This document shows, in pieces, positions 32,829 through 42,741 of a stretch of DNA of 64,000 nt (its first letter is position 1; every line of letters starts with the position of its first letter). A program made the translations under genes and the position numbers. The stretch covers positions 124,001 through 188,000 of the forward strand of contig NZ_JBNXUM010000007.1 in assembly GCF_050563545.1 (NCBI RefSeq), in the 5' to 3' direction. This DNA comes from Falsiroseomonas sp050563545. Its GTDB lineage: Bacteria > Pseudomonadota > Alphaproteobacteria > Acetobacterales > Acetobacteraceae. The notes below the pieces were generated by a model that did not search any database, was not told where the DNA came from, and was given only the letters and a program-made list of their open reading frames with translations.

Positions 32829-33715
32829 ATCACGAAGGCGACGCTTCCCGTGCGCGCGACGTCGTAGCCGCCGAGGCGCTCCGCGCGCTGCCGGAAGGCC
32901 TCGCCGCGCGCGAAATCGAGCAGTGCCTGCAGCGGCGGCGCGAACCAGTCGCGCGGGCGGGCGACGAGGTCGAAGCGCTCCCTGACCAGCGGGATAAAGA
33001 CCAGGCCCCGCATCATCGCCTCCGCCCGGATGCCGAAGCCGGCATCGGCGCGGCCTTCCGCCACCGCAGCCGCGACCTCGTCCTCGCTGGCGGCGGGCGT
33101 CGCCAGGAAGCGCAGCGCGTCGAGCCTGAGGCCCGCCTCGGTCAGCAGGTGGATCAGCAGGAGATGGCTGCCCGCCCGGCTCTGCCGCCCCGCGACGGTG
33201 ACGCCGGGCCGCGCGAGGTCCTCGATGCGTGCCAGGCTGCGCGGGTTGCCGGGCGGCAGGATCAGCCCCTGCTCGCGCCAGGCCCAGGTCAGGCCGGCCA
33301 GCGGCTCGCCCGGCAGCTCGGCGCGCACCGCGCTCTCGTTCCAGCCCGCGGCGTCGGGATCGGGGATGTGCACCGCGGCCGCGACGGCACTGCGGTCGGC
33401 GAGCGCGGCGAGGCCCTCCAGGCTGCCGCCGGTGCGCACCGCGAGGCCGCAGCCGGACTGGCGCAGCGCCCAGTCCAGCAGCGGATCGTGGCTGCCCGCC
33501 AGGATCGGCGGCGCGGCCAGGCGGGCTTCCGGCGCCTCGGCCTGGCGGGCCAGCCAGAGCATCAGCGCGGCGCGGGGAAAGAGCCACTTGCCGCCGAGCT
33601 GCGCCGCTGGCAGTCGCCGCCCGCGCGCGAGGTCGTAGAGCGCGCGTTCCGACAGCCGCAGCAGGGCCGCGGCCTCGCGCAGCGTCAGGATCTCGGGCTG
33701 GGGCCCGGCAATCAT
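32825..33715 (-). CDS. HTH regulator with a substrate-binding-protein-like domain
   Basis: A 296-residue protein. Residues 8-60 form an excisionase/MerR-like DNA-binding domain (ILTLREAAALLRLSERALYDLARGRRLPAAQLGGKWLFPRAAL). Residues 70-290 resemble a periplasmic binding protein of the PBP-like type used in molybdate/tungstate regulators (LILPPGNPRSLARIEDLARPGVTVAGRQSRAGS, VAEGRADAGFGIRAEA). There is no signal peptide, so it is cytoplasmic and probably senses an oxyanion or related ligand. It lies divergently 84 bases from tupB, consistent with control of the transporter. Confidence 0.85.
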   Translation of the reverse strand: MIAGPQPEILTLREAAALLRLSERALYDLARGRRLPAAQLGGKWLFPRAALMLWLARQAEAPEARLAAPPILAGSHDPLLDWALRQSGCGLAVRTGGSLEGLAALADRSAVAAAVHIPDPDAAGWNESAVRAELPGEPLAGLTWAWREQGLILPPGNPRSLARIEDLARPGVTVAGRQSRAGSHLLLIHLLTEAGLRLDALRFLATPAASEDEVAAAVAEGRADAGFGIRAEAMMRGLVFIPLVRERFDLVARPRDWFAPPLQALLDFARGEAFRQRAERLGGYDVARTGSVAFVI

Positions 33716-33799
33716 CGGCAGTATCCGGCAGGAACCGACATGTCCTCTAGGCGACGGGCGTTGCCGGCGCCAGATGCCGGTGGTTAGACCCCCGGGACG

Positions 33800-34504
33800 A
33801 TGTCGGACCTTTCCAGCGCCTTCGGATTGGCGATCGGGCTGATCGCGGGGGCGGACCCCGCCCTGGCCCGCATCGTATTGCTGTCGCTGCAGGTCTCGGT
33901 GACGGCGGTGGCGATCGGCGCGCTGGCCGGGCTGCCGCTCGGCGCGCTGCTGGCGGTGGCGCGCTTCCCAGGGCGACGGGCGGTGATCGTGGTGCTGAAC
34001 GCGCTGATGGGGCTGCCGCCGGTGGTCGCGGGGCTGGTGATCTACCTGATCCTCTCGCGCAGCGGGCCGCTGGGCTCGCTCGGGCTGCTCTTCTCCCCGA
34101 CAGCGATGGTGATCGCGCAGGCCGTGCTGGTGGCGCCGATCCTGGCCGCGCTGTCGCGCCAGGTGCTGGAGGCGCTGTGGGAGGAATATGCCGAGCAGCT
34201 TCGCAGCTTCGGCGCGGGCACGCTGCGGTCCGTGCCGACGCTGCTCTGGGACGGGCGGCTCGCGCTCTCGACCGTGCTGCTGGCGGGATTCGGGCGTGCG
34301 AGCGCGGAGGTCGGCGCGGTCATCATCGTCGGCGGCAACATCGACGGCTTCACGCGGGTCATGACCACCGCCATCGCGCTCGAGACCAGCAAGGGCGACC
34401 TGCCGCTGGCGCTCGCGCTCGGCCTGGTGCTGATGGCGATCGTGCTGGCCGTTAACGCGCTGGCGCAGGCACTGCGTGCCGCGGCCGAGAGGCAGGCCGC
34501 GTGA
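33800..34504 (+). CDS. tupB: Tungstate/molybdate-type ABC transporter permease
   Basis: A 234-residue inner-membrane permease with five to six predicted helices. The N-terminal stretch IVLLSLQVSVTAVAIGALAGLPLGALLA, GLPPVVAGLVIYLILSRSGPLG and the coupling segment YAEQLRSFGAGTLRSVPTLLWDGR match TupB/WtpB-type permeases, as does GFGRASAEVGAVIIVGGNIDGFTRVMTTAIALETSKGDL. The family imports tungstate, sometimes molybdate. Its TGA overlaps the ATG of tupC (TGATG). No TupA-type binding protein gene is adjacent, which is unusual. Confidence 0.88.
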   Translation: MSDLSSAFGLAIGLIAGADPALARIVLLSLQVSVTAVAIGALAGLPLGALLAVARFPGRRAVIVVLNALMGLPPVVAGLVIYLILSRSGPLGSLGLLFSPTAMVIAQAVLVAPILAALSRQVLEALWEEYAEQLRSFGAGTLRSVPTLLWDGRLALSTVLLAGFGRASAEVGAVIIVGGNIDGFTRVMTTAIALETSKGDLPLALALGLVLMAIVLAVNALAQALRAAAERQAA

Positions 34505-35220
34505 TGCGCGACGTTGCCTCCGCCCTGCCGCTGGTGGTGCGCGACCTGCGCTACGAGGCCGGCGGCGTCGCGATCATCCGCGGCCTCGACCTGGTGCTGG
34601 AGGCCGGCGCGCCGACGCTGATCCTCGGCCCCAACGGCGCGGGCAAGTCGGTGCTGCTGCGCCTGCTGCACGGGCTGCTGACGCCGACCGGCGGCGCGGT
34701 GACCTGGGCCCTGCCGGCGGAGGAGGCGCGGCGCCGCCAGGCCATGGTCTTCCAGCGCCCGGTGCTGTTGCGGCGCAGCGTGCTGGCGAACTGCATCTAT
34801 CCGCTGCGGCTCGCGGGTCTGCCCGACGCCGAGCGGGCGACGGAGGAAGCGCTGGCGCGGGTCGGCCTGGCGGGTCTCGCGGGGCGGCCGGCGCGCAAGC
34901 TCTCGGGCGGGGAGCAGCAGCGGCTCGCGCTCGCGCGCGCCTGGGCGATGCGGCCGGAGGTGCTGTTCCTGGACGAGCCGACGGCGGCCCTCGATCCCGC
35001 GGCGACCCGACAAGTGGAAGCGATCGTGGCGGCGATCGCCGCGGGCGGCACAAAGGTCGTGATGACGACGCACGACCTCGGCCAGGCGCGGCGGCTGGCG
35101 GGGGATGTCGTGCTGTTGCTGCGCGGCATGGTGAATGCGCGCGGGCCGGCCGATGCCTTCTTCGACCGGCCGCCCACTGAGCAGGCCGCTTCCTTCCTGC
35201 GCGGCGACCTCGTGTGGTGA
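34504..35220 (+). CDS. tupC: Tungstate/molybdate-type ABC transporter ATP-binding protein
   Basis: A 238-residue ATPase driving the TupB permease. Walker A GPNGAGKS (about residues 43-50), signature LSGGEQQRLALARA, Walker B VLFLDEPTAALD and switch THDLGQARRLAGD are intact. It lacks the C-terminal regulatory domain seen in ModC, as expected for TupC. The ATG at 34504 overlaps the tupB stop; a GTG at 34501 is the only alternative. The final residues (PTEQAASFLRGDLVW) are typical. Confidence 0.88.
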   Translation: MRDVASALPLVVRDLRYEAGGVAIIRGLDLVLEAGAPTLILGPNGAGKSVLLRLLHGLLTPTGGAVTWALPAEEARRRQAMVFQRPVLLRRSVLANCIYPLRLAGLPDAERATEEALARVGLAGLAGRPARKLSGGEQQRLALARAWAMRPEVLFLDEPTAALDPAATRQVEAIVAAIAAGGTKVVMTTHDLGQARRLAGDVVLLLRGMVNARGPADAFFDRPPTEQAASFLRGDLVW

Positions 35221-35251
35221 GCGGTTGACCGTCCCTGCTGCGGGCCTGACG

Positions 35252-36373
35252 ATGCGCGGCATGGAGATCCAGGATTTCGACGCGATCGTCATCGGCGCCG
35301 GCATGGCGGGCGCGACCTCGGCTGCGCATCTTTCCGCCACGCATCGGGTGGCGCTGCTGGAGGCCGAGGAAAGCGCGGGATACCACTCCACCGGACGTTC
35401 GGCGGCGCTGTGGATCGCCAATTACGGCGGGCCGGATGCCCGGCGGCTGACGCTCGCCTCGCGGCCCTTCTTCGAGACGCCGTGGGACGGCTTCGCCGCC
35501 GCGCCGTTGTTGTCGCCGCGGCCGGTGATCAACCTCGCGCCGGCGAGCCAGGCGAAGCATCTCGCTCAGATGATCGCGGAGGGGACGGGGATCGAGCCGA
35601 TCGCGGTCGCGGAGGTCGCGGCGATGGTGCCGGCGCTGCGGCCGGGCTACGCGGTCGCCGCCTCCATTGAGCGCGACGCCTTCGAGATCGACGTGGCCTC
35701 GCTGCACCAGGGGTTCCTCCAGTCGCTGCGCAAGTCGGGCGGCGTGATCGCGTTGCGCCATCGCGCCGGACGGATCGGCCTCGCGCGTGGCAAATGGGAA
35801 GCGGAGACCTCGTCCGGCGCCGTCTTTCGCGCGCCGGTAATCGTGGACGCCGCCGGCGCCTGGGGCGACGAGGTCGCGGCAATCGCAGGCCTGCCGAAGA
35901 TCGGACTGCAGCCGAAGCGGCGCACGGCGCTGATCGTGGATCCCGGGAAGCACGACTGCTCGCACTGGCCGCTGCTCGGCGACGCCGACCACAGCTGGTA
36001 CGTCCGCGCCGAAGCGCGGCGGAAGCTGATGGTCTCGCCGGCGGACGAGACCGACATGGACCCGCACGACGTGCAGCCCGACGAGATGGACATCGCCATC
36101 GCGGTCGAGCGCATGCAGGAGGCGCTCGACATCCCCGTCACGCGCATCGAGCATCGCTGGGCCGGCCTGCGCAGCTTCACGCCGGACCGCTCGCTCGCGA
36201 TCGGGCCGGACCGCGACGCGCCGGGCTTCTTCTGGATGATCGGCCAGGGCGGCTTCGGCATCCAGACCGCGCCGGCGGCCGGGCGGCTGCTGGCGTCACT
36301 GGTGCGCGGCGATGATCCCGGCGACCTTGCCGATGTGGTGCCGATGGTCGATCCGAACCGGTTCAAGAGGTGA
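35252..36373 (+). CDS. FAD-dependent amino-acid oxidase/dehydrogenase (DAO family)
   Basis: A 373-residue flavoprotein with the FAD motif DAIVIGAGMAGATSAAHLS at about residues 10-28 and GYHSTGRSAALW, resembling D-arginine dehydrogenase (DauA) and glycine/D-amino-acid oxidases. C-terminal WAGLRSFTPDRSLAIGPD and GQGGFGIQTAPAAGRLLASL are the family flavin/substrate segments. It probably oxidises a D- or secondary amino acid to the keto acid. ATG 35252 (MRGMEIQ) or 35261 (MEIQDF) could start it; neither has a strong ribosome site. Four bases after its stop the dehydratase gene begins, suggesting one amino-acid catabolic unit. Confidence 0.88.
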   Translation: MRGMEIQDFDAIVIGAGMAGATSAAHLSATHRVALLEAEESAGYHSTGRSAALWIANYGGPDARRLTLASRPFFETPWDGFAAAPLLSPRPVINLAPASQAKHLAQMIAEGTGIEPIAVAEVAAMVPALRPGYAVAASIERDAFEIDVASLHQGFLQSLRKSGGVIALRHRAGRIGLARGKWEAETSSGAVFRAPVIVDAAGAWGDEVAAIAGLPKIGLQPKRRTALIVDPGKHDCSHWPLLGDADHSWYVRAEARRKLMVSPADETDMDPHDVQPDEMDIAIAVERMQEALDIPVTRIEHRWAGLRSFTPDRSLAIGPDRDAPGFFWMIGQGGFGIQTAPAAGRLLASLVRGDDPGDLADVVPMVDPNRFKR

Positions 36374-36377
36374 TGTG

Positions 36378-37358
36378 ATGAGCGGAACACTGCCGAGCCA
36401 TGACGACGTGCGTGCCGCCGCCGCGCGCATCGCGCCGCACATCGTGCGCACGCCGATGCTGCGCCACCCCGTGTTGGACCGGCTGACCGGCGGGACGATC
36501 CTGGTGAAGCCGGAGCCGCTGCAGCGCACCGGCAGCTTCAAGCTGCGCGGCGCGACGAATGCCGCACTCAGGCTCGATCCGTCGCTGCGCAAGGCGGGCG
36601 TGGTCACGCATTCCTCGGGCAATCACGGCCAGGCCACGGCCTGCGCGGCGGCGATGCTGGAGATGCCCGCGCTGATCGCCATGCCGTCCGACGCGCCCTC
36701 CATCAAGGTCGAGAGCACGAAGCGCTGGGGCGCCGAGATCACCTTCTTCGACCGCAAGACCACGGACCGGGAGACGCTGGCCGCGCGGCTCGCCGAGGAG
36801 CGCGGCGGCACGGTGCTGCCGCCCTTCGACCACGCGGACGTCATCGCAGGCCAGGGCACGCTGGCGCTGGAGCTGTTCGAGGACGCGGCGCGCGCGGGGC
36901 TGAAGCTCGACGCGCTCGCGGTCTGCACGGGCGGCGGAGGGCTGATCGCGGGCTGCGCGCTGGCGGCGGAAGGCGCCTCGCCCGCGACGCGGATCTGGGC
37001 GGTGGAGCCCGAGGGCTGGGACGACACGAAGCGCAGCCTCGAAGCGGGATCGCGCATCGCCAATGACGGCGCGGGCGAGACGATCTGCGACGCGCTGCTG
37101 TCCATGCGGCCGGGCGCGATCACCTTCGCGGTGAACCAGCCGCGGCTGGCGGGCGGCATCGTGGTGACGCGGGCCGAGGTGTTCCGCGCGATGCGCTTCG
37201 CCTTCGAGCACCTGAAGATCGTGGCCGAGCCTGGTGGCGCGGTGGCGCTGGCGGCGGTGCTGGCGGGGAAGCTGGACGCGAAGGGCAGGACGGTCGGTGT
37301 GGTGGTGAGCGGCGGGAACGTGGACCCCGCGGTGTTCGCGCAGGCGCTGGCGGCCTAG
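36378..37358 (+). CDS. PLP-dependent threonine/serine dehydratase or serine racemase family enzyme
   Basis: A 326-residue fold-type II PLP enzyme without an ACT regulatory domain, so of the catabolic TdcB / serine racemase / hydroxyaspartate ammonia-lyase type. The PLP lysine is in QRTGSFKLRGA at about residue 52, SSGNHGQ is the phosphate/substrate loop, and CTGGGGLIAG binds PLP phosphate. VSGGNVDPAVF is the C-terminal conserved segment. AGAGG lies upstream of the ATG. Immediately follows the DAO-family gene; together they suggest breakdown of a hydroxy or D-amino acid. The exact substrate cannot be read. Confidence 0.9.
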   Translation: MSGTLPSHDDVRAAAARIAPHIVRTPMLRHPVLDRLTGGTILVKPEPLQRTGSFKLRGATNAALRLDPSLRKAGVVTHSSGNHGQATACAAAMLEMPALIAMPSDAPSIKVESTKRWGAEITFFDRKTTDRETLAARLAEERGGTVLPPFDHADVIAGQGTLALELFEDAARAGLKLDALAVCTGGGGLIAGCALAAEGASPATRIWAVEPEGWDDTKRSLEAGSRIANDGAGETICDALLSMRPGAITFAVNQPRLAGGIVVTRAEVFRAMRFAFEHLKIVAEPGGAVALAAVLAGKLDAKGRTVGVVVSGGNVDPAVFAQALAA

Positions 37359-37408
37359 GGGGGTTGGGTCACTCTCGCAGCATCCGGTTCCCTCCGCGCC
37401 ACGTGCAT

Positions 37409-37432
37409 CCCTCCCCCGCTCGCGGGGGAGGG
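37409..37432. repeat. GC-rich palindromic repeat, copy 2
   Basis: CCCTCCCCCGC, loop TC, GCGGGGGAGGG: the same 11-base arms as at 26085 and 44505. It lies between the convergent dehydratase and ferritin-like genes and is followed by AAAAAGAG, so it may terminate transcription from the right (minus strand T-run before the stem only) or both sides weakly. Confidence 0.75.
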
Positions 37433-37463
37433 AAAAAGAGAACAGCGAGGGACGGAGCCGCCG

Positions 37464-38324
37464 CTACGCCGCCTTCGCCACTGGCGCCGCGTTCTCGTTC
37501 GCGGCCTTCTCGAGCGCGGCGCGGAAGCGGTCGCGGCGCCATTGCAGGAAGCGCCACGCGCCCTTCGCCGCGATGTCCGAAAGCCGCCCGCGCGGCTCGA
37601 GCCCGATGGACTTGAAGATCATGCCCATGCCGCGCTCGATGTGGTGGAAGCGGTAGTAGCCCATCGCGCGGCCCATATAGCCCGCGATGCAGCGGTCATG
37701 GTCGTATCGCGTGCCCGGCGCTTCGTTGGAGCAGTGGAAGGCATAGGCGAGCTCGTCGTCCTCGCTCTCCCCGATCCGTCCCATCGCGACCTTCAGCCGC
37801 TGCATGAAGGACAGGTTCTCCCGCGCGAGGTAGCGCTTCATGTGGTCGTAGAAGAGCTTGAAGTGGCGGTACTCGTCCGCCGCGATCAGGCGGCAGATCT
37901 CCTTCAGTACGGGCTCCTGAGAGCCTTCGCTGAGCGCGGTGTAGTAGGACGAGGTGCCGGTCTCCACCATGCAGCGTGCGATCAGCTCGCCGGTGCGGCT
38001 GCCGCGGATGGAGGCGTCGGCCCTGGTGTCGATCTTGAAGCTCTCGCGGTAGCGCGCGAAGGCCGCGGGGAAGTCCCAGCCGGGATCGGCCAGCGTCGCC
38101 CATTTGCCCAGCGCCTCACCGTGCTGCACCTCTTCCTCGGCCCAGTTGCGGACGGCGAGCTGGAAGTCGCGGTCGTCGTGGAAGACGGAGTTCAGGTAGA
38201 GTGCGTAATCGTCGCCGTTGCGCTCCACCATGGCGGCGGCCTTGACCAGCGGGATGACATCCGGGGGGACCTTGGTGGGGTCGAACCGGTCCCAGGCGAC
38301 CTGGTCGATGCGCCAGTGCTTCAT
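37464..38324 (-). CDS. Ferritin-like domain protein
   Basis: A 286-residue soluble helical protein with a diiron-type pattern. RNWAEEEVQHGEAL supplies an ExxH pair at about residue 63, ETGTSSYYTALSE a second glutamate, and ADEYRHFKLFYDH a further ExxxH pair at about residue 150; this resembles ferritin-like/acyl-ACP-desaturase-type four-helix bundles. The C-terminal part is basic (KGAWRFLQWRRDRFR). The ATG at 38324 gives MKHWRIDQVAWDRFDP, a natural start. It could be a hydroxylase, desaturase or oxygen/iron-handling protein. It lies downstream of the atp operon terminator, so probably has its own promoter. Confidence 0.82.
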   Translation of the reverse strand: MKHWRIDQVAWDRFDPTKVPPDVIPLVKAAAMVERNGDDYALYLNSVFHDDRDFQLAVRNWAEEEVQHGEALGKWATLADPGWDFPAAFARYRESFKIDTRADASIRGSRTGELIARCMVETGTSSYYTALSEGSQEPVLKEICRLIAADEYRHFKLFYDHMKRYLARENLSFMQRLKVAMGRIGESEDDELAYAFHCSNEAPGTRYDHDRCIAGYMGRAMGYYRFHHIERGMGMIFKSIGLEPRGRLSDIAAKGAWRFLQWRRDRFRAALEKAANENAAPVAKAA

Positions 38325-38343
38325 GCGTCCCCCAACAACACGA

Positions 38344-38377
38344 AAGCCCCCGGCAGACAATGTCTTGCCGAGGGCTT
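38344..38377 (-). terminator. Rho-independent terminator of the atp operon
   Basis: AAGCCC/GGGCTT, CGGCA/TGCCG and GACA/TGTC stack with single mismatches into one long stem around a tiny loop. On the minus strand the stem is followed by TTTCGTGTTGTT, a U-rich tract. It lies 37 bases beyond the atpC stop. Confidence 0.75.
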
Positions 38378-38413
38378 ACGGTTTCAAGGACCCCCGGGGC
38401 CGGGGGCCGGGCA

Positions 38414-38824
38414 TCAGGCGGCCTGCGCGGCCTGCAGCATCGCGCGGGCCGAGAGCAGCCGGTCCATCGCGGCGTCGCGCTTCTCCGGCGTCGCGGAGGA
38501 TGCGTCGGCATAAGCCGCCTCGGCGTCCTTGATGCGCTGCTCGGCTTCGGTGCGGGAGAGCTGGGCGACCGGCGTCGCCTCGTCGGCCAGCACGGTGCAG
38601 CGCTCCGGCGTCACCTCGGCGAAGCCGCCGGCGACAAAGAGGCGGTCGGTCACCTGGCCGTTCTCGGTCACGGTGATCACGCCGCCGCGCAGCGCCACGA
38701 TCATGGGGGAATGGCCGGGCAGCACGCCCATCTCGCCTTCCGCCGCGGGGATCACCGCCATGTCCACGGGGCGGCTGAGCAGCAGGCGCTCGGGGCTGAC
38801 CAGTTCGAGCTGGAAGGTCGCCAT
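38414..38824 (-). CDS. atpC: F1 ATP synthase epsilon subunit
   Basis: A 136-residue subunit of the central rotor stalk. The N-terminal beta sandwich MATFQLELVSPERLLLSRPVDMAVIPAAEGEMGVLPGHSPMI is fully typical, with FVAGGFAEVTPERCTVLADEA closing the domain; the C-terminal helical hairpin (AEQRIKDAEAAY...AMDRLLSARAML) is the regulatory part that can inhibit ATP hydrolysis. Last gene of the operon, 27 bases after atpD and followed by a clear terminator. Confidence 0.96.
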   Translation of the reverse strand: MATFQLELVSPERLLLSRPVDMAVIPAAEGEMGVLPGHSPMIVALRGGVITVTENGQVTDRLFVAGGFAEVTPERCTVLADEATPVAQLSRTEAEQRIKDAEAAYADASSATPEKRDAAMDRLLSARAMLQAAQAA

Positions 38825-38851
38825 GGTGGTGTCCTGTCCCGAAGGGGCGGC

Positions 38852-40279
38852 TTACGCCGCCGCCTTCAGGCTCTCGGCCTTCTTCACGGCATCCTCGATC
38901 GTGCCGACCATGTAGAAGGCGGCTTCCGGCAGGTGGTCGTACTCGCCGGAGACGATGCCTGCGAAGCTGCGGATCGTGTCCTCGAGCTTGACGAAGACGC
39001 CCGGCGTGCCGGTGAAGACCTCGGCGACGTGGAAGGGCTGGCTGAGGAAGCGCTGGATCTTGCGCGCGCGCGCCACGACCAGCTTGTCCTCTTCCGAGAG
39101 CTCATCCATGCCCAGGATGGCGATGATGTCCTGCAGCGACTTGTAGGTCTGCAGGATGCGCTGCGTCTCGCGGGCGACGCGGTAGTGCTCCTCGCCCACA
39201 ACGCGCGGATCGAGGCCGCGCGAGGTGCTGTCCAGCGGGTCCACCGCCGGGAAGATCGCCATCTCCGCGATGGAGCGGCTCAGCACGGTCGTGGCGTCGA
39301 GGTGCGCGAAGGACGTCGCCGGCGCGGGGTCGGTCAGGTCGTCGGCGGGCACGTAGATCGCCTGCACCGAGGTGATCGAGCCCTTCTTGGTGGAGGTGAT
39401 GCGTTCCTGCAGCGCGCCCATGTCGGTGGCCAGCGTCGGCTGGTAGCCCACCGCCGAGGGGATGCGGCCGAGCAGCGCCGACACCTCGGCGCCCGCCTGG
39501 GTGAAGCGGAAGATGTTGTCGATGAAGAACAGCACGTCCTGGCCCTGCTCGTCGCGGAAGTATTCCGCCATCGAGAGGCCGGAGAGCGCCACGCGCGCGC
39601 GGGCGCCCGGCGGCTCGTTCATCTGGCCATAGACCAGCGCCACCTTGGAGCCGTCGGTGTTGCCCTCGTTCAGCTTGATGACGCCGGCATCCACCATCTC
39701 GTGGTAGAGGTCGTTGCCCTCGCGCGTGCGCTCGCCCACGCCGGCGAAGACGGACACGCCGCCATGCGCCTTCGCGACGTTGTTGATGAGCTCCTGGATG
39801 GTGACGGTCTTGCCGACGCCCGCACCGCCGAACAGGCCGATCTTGCCGCCCTTCAGGTAGGGCGCCAGCAGGTCGATGACCTTGATGCCGGTGACCAGGA
39901 TCTCGGCCGAGGTCGCCTGCTCGTCGAAGGGCGGGGCGTCGCGGTGGATGGTGTAGGACTTGTCGTGCGGCACCGGGCCGCGCTCGTCGATCGGGTCGCC
40001 GATGACGTTCACGATGCGCCCAAGCGTGCCGTTGCCGACCGGCACCGAGATGCCCGCGCCGGTGTCCACGACTTCCGCGCCGCGGACCAGGCCGTCGGTC
40101 GTGTCCATCGCGATAGTGCGGACCGTGCGCTCGCCGAGGTGCTGCGCAACCTCGAGAACCAGCGTCTGCTCGCCGATCTTGACGGTGAGCGCGTTCAGGA
40201 TCGAGGGCAGCTCGGCGGGGAACTGCACGTCCACGACCGCGCCGAGGACCTGCGTCACCTTGCCAACGTTGTTCTTCAT
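38852..40279 (-). CDS. atpD: F1 ATP synthase beta subunit (catalytic)
   Basis: A 475-residue catalytic subunit. P-loop GGAGVGKT at about 152-159, GERTREGNDLYHEM with the catalytic Glu, Walker B DVLFFIDNIFRFTQAGAEVSALLGR and DELSEEDKLVVARARKIQRFLSQPF are all intact. The ATG at 40279 gives the conserved MKNNVGKVTQVLGAVVDVQF; ten extra in-frame codons upstream are unlikely. It lies 13 bases after atpG. Together with the alpha subunit it forms the hexamer that makes ATP at the inner membrane. Confidence 0.98.
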   Translation of the reverse strand: MKNNVGKVTQVLGAVVDVQFPAELPSILNALTVKIGEQTLVLEVAQHLGERTVRTIAMDTTDGLVRGAEVVDTGAGISVPVGNGTLGRIVNVIGDPIDERGPVPHDKSYTIHRDAPPFDEQATSAEILVTGIKVIDLLAPYLKGGKIGLFGGAGVGKTVTIQELINNVAKAHGGVSVFAGVGERTREGNDLYHEMVDAGVIKLNEGNTDGSKVALVYGQMNEPPGARARVALSGLSMAEYFRDEQGQDVLFFIDNIFRFTQAGAEVSALLGRIPSAVGYQPTLATDMGALQERITSTKKGSITSVQAIYVPADDLTDPAPATSFAHLDATTVLSRSIAEMAIFPAVDPLDSTSRGLDPRVVGEEHYRVARETQRILQTYKSLQDIIAILGMDELSEEDKLVVARARKIQRFLSQPFHVAEVFTGTPGVFVKLEDTIRSFAGIVSGEYDHLPEAAFYMVGTIEDAVKKAESLKAAA

Positions 40280-40292
40280 GATGCGTTGCTCC

Positions 40293-41180
40293 TCAGACCG
40301 CCTCGGCACCGGAGATGATCTCGATCAGCTCCTTGGTGATGTTGGCCTGTCGCGTGCGATTGTAGTTGAGCGTGAGCTTGTTGATCATCTCGCCGGCGTT
40401 GCGCGTGGCGTTGTCCATCGCGTTCATCTGGCTGCCGTAGAAGCCGGCATTGTTCTCCAGAAGGGCGCGATAGACCTGGATCGCCAGGTTGCGCGGCAGC
40501 AGCGTCGCGAGGATCTCCTCCTCCGCCGGCTCGTATTCGTAGAGCGCCTGCGGGCCGGTGGCGGCCGCGGCGGGTGCATCCTCCGGCATCGGCGCCGGGA
40601 CCAGCCGCTGCTCAGTCGTCACCTGGGTGATGACGGACTGGAAGCGGTTGTAGACCAGGCTGCAGGAGTCGAAGTCGCCGGCTTCCAGCATCGCGGTGAT
40701 GCGGTCGGCGACGTCGGTCGCGTCCTCGAAGCCGATGCGCTTCTTCCCCATGAAGCTGATCTCGCCGACGATGTGGCGGGGGAATTCGCGCTTCAGGAAG
40801 GCCGCGCCCTTGCGGCCGACCGAGAGCACCTTGACCTGCTTGCCTTCCGCTTCCAGCGCGCGGATGCGGTTGCGCGCGAAGCGGCCGACATTGGTGTTGA
40901 ATGGCCCGGCCAGGCCGCGGTCGGCGGTAACCACGACCAGCATGTGGACCTTGTCCGCGCCGGTGCCGACCAGCAGCTTCGGCGCCGTCGGCGAGTTGGC
41001 CACCGACGCGCCGAGAGAGGCCAGCATGCGCGCCATGCGCTCGGCATAGGGCCGCGCCTGCTCGGCCTGGGTCTGGGCGCGGCGGAGCTTGGCCGCCGCG
41101 ACCATCTTCATGGCCTGGGTGATCTTGCGGGTGCTCTTCACCGAGGTGATGCGCGCCCGCAGTGCCTTCAGACTAGCCAT
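40293..41180 (-). CDS. atpG: F1 ATP synthase gamma subunit
   Basis: A 295-residue rotor shaft subunit. MASLKALRARITSVKSTRKITQAMKMVAAAKLRRAQ is the classic N-terminal helix, and the C-terminal helix ends MDNATRNAGEMINKLTLNYNRTRQANITKELIEIISGAEAV. TADRGLAGPFNTNVGR is the conserved middle. Length and order (between alpha and beta) are normal for alphaproteobacteria. Confidence 0.97.
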   Translation of the reverse strand: MASLKALRARITSVKSTRKITQAMKMVAAAKLRRAQTQAEQARPYAERMARMLASLGASVANSPTAPKLLVGTGADKVHMLVVVTADRGLAGPFNTNVGRFARNRIRALEAEGKQVKVLSVGRKGAAFLKREFPRHIVGEISFMGKKRIGFEDATDVADRITAMLEAGDFDSCSLVYNRFQSVITQVTTEQRLVPAPMPEDAPAAAATGPQALYEYEPAEEEILATLLPRNLAIQVYRALLENNAGFYGSQMNAMDNATRNAGEMINKLTLNYNRTRQANITKELIEIISGAEAV

Positions 41181-41207
41181 CGGTCGTCCCCGATCCCTTC
41201 ACCCCGT

Positions 41208-42740
<1,533 letters not shown>

Positions 42741-42741
42741 G

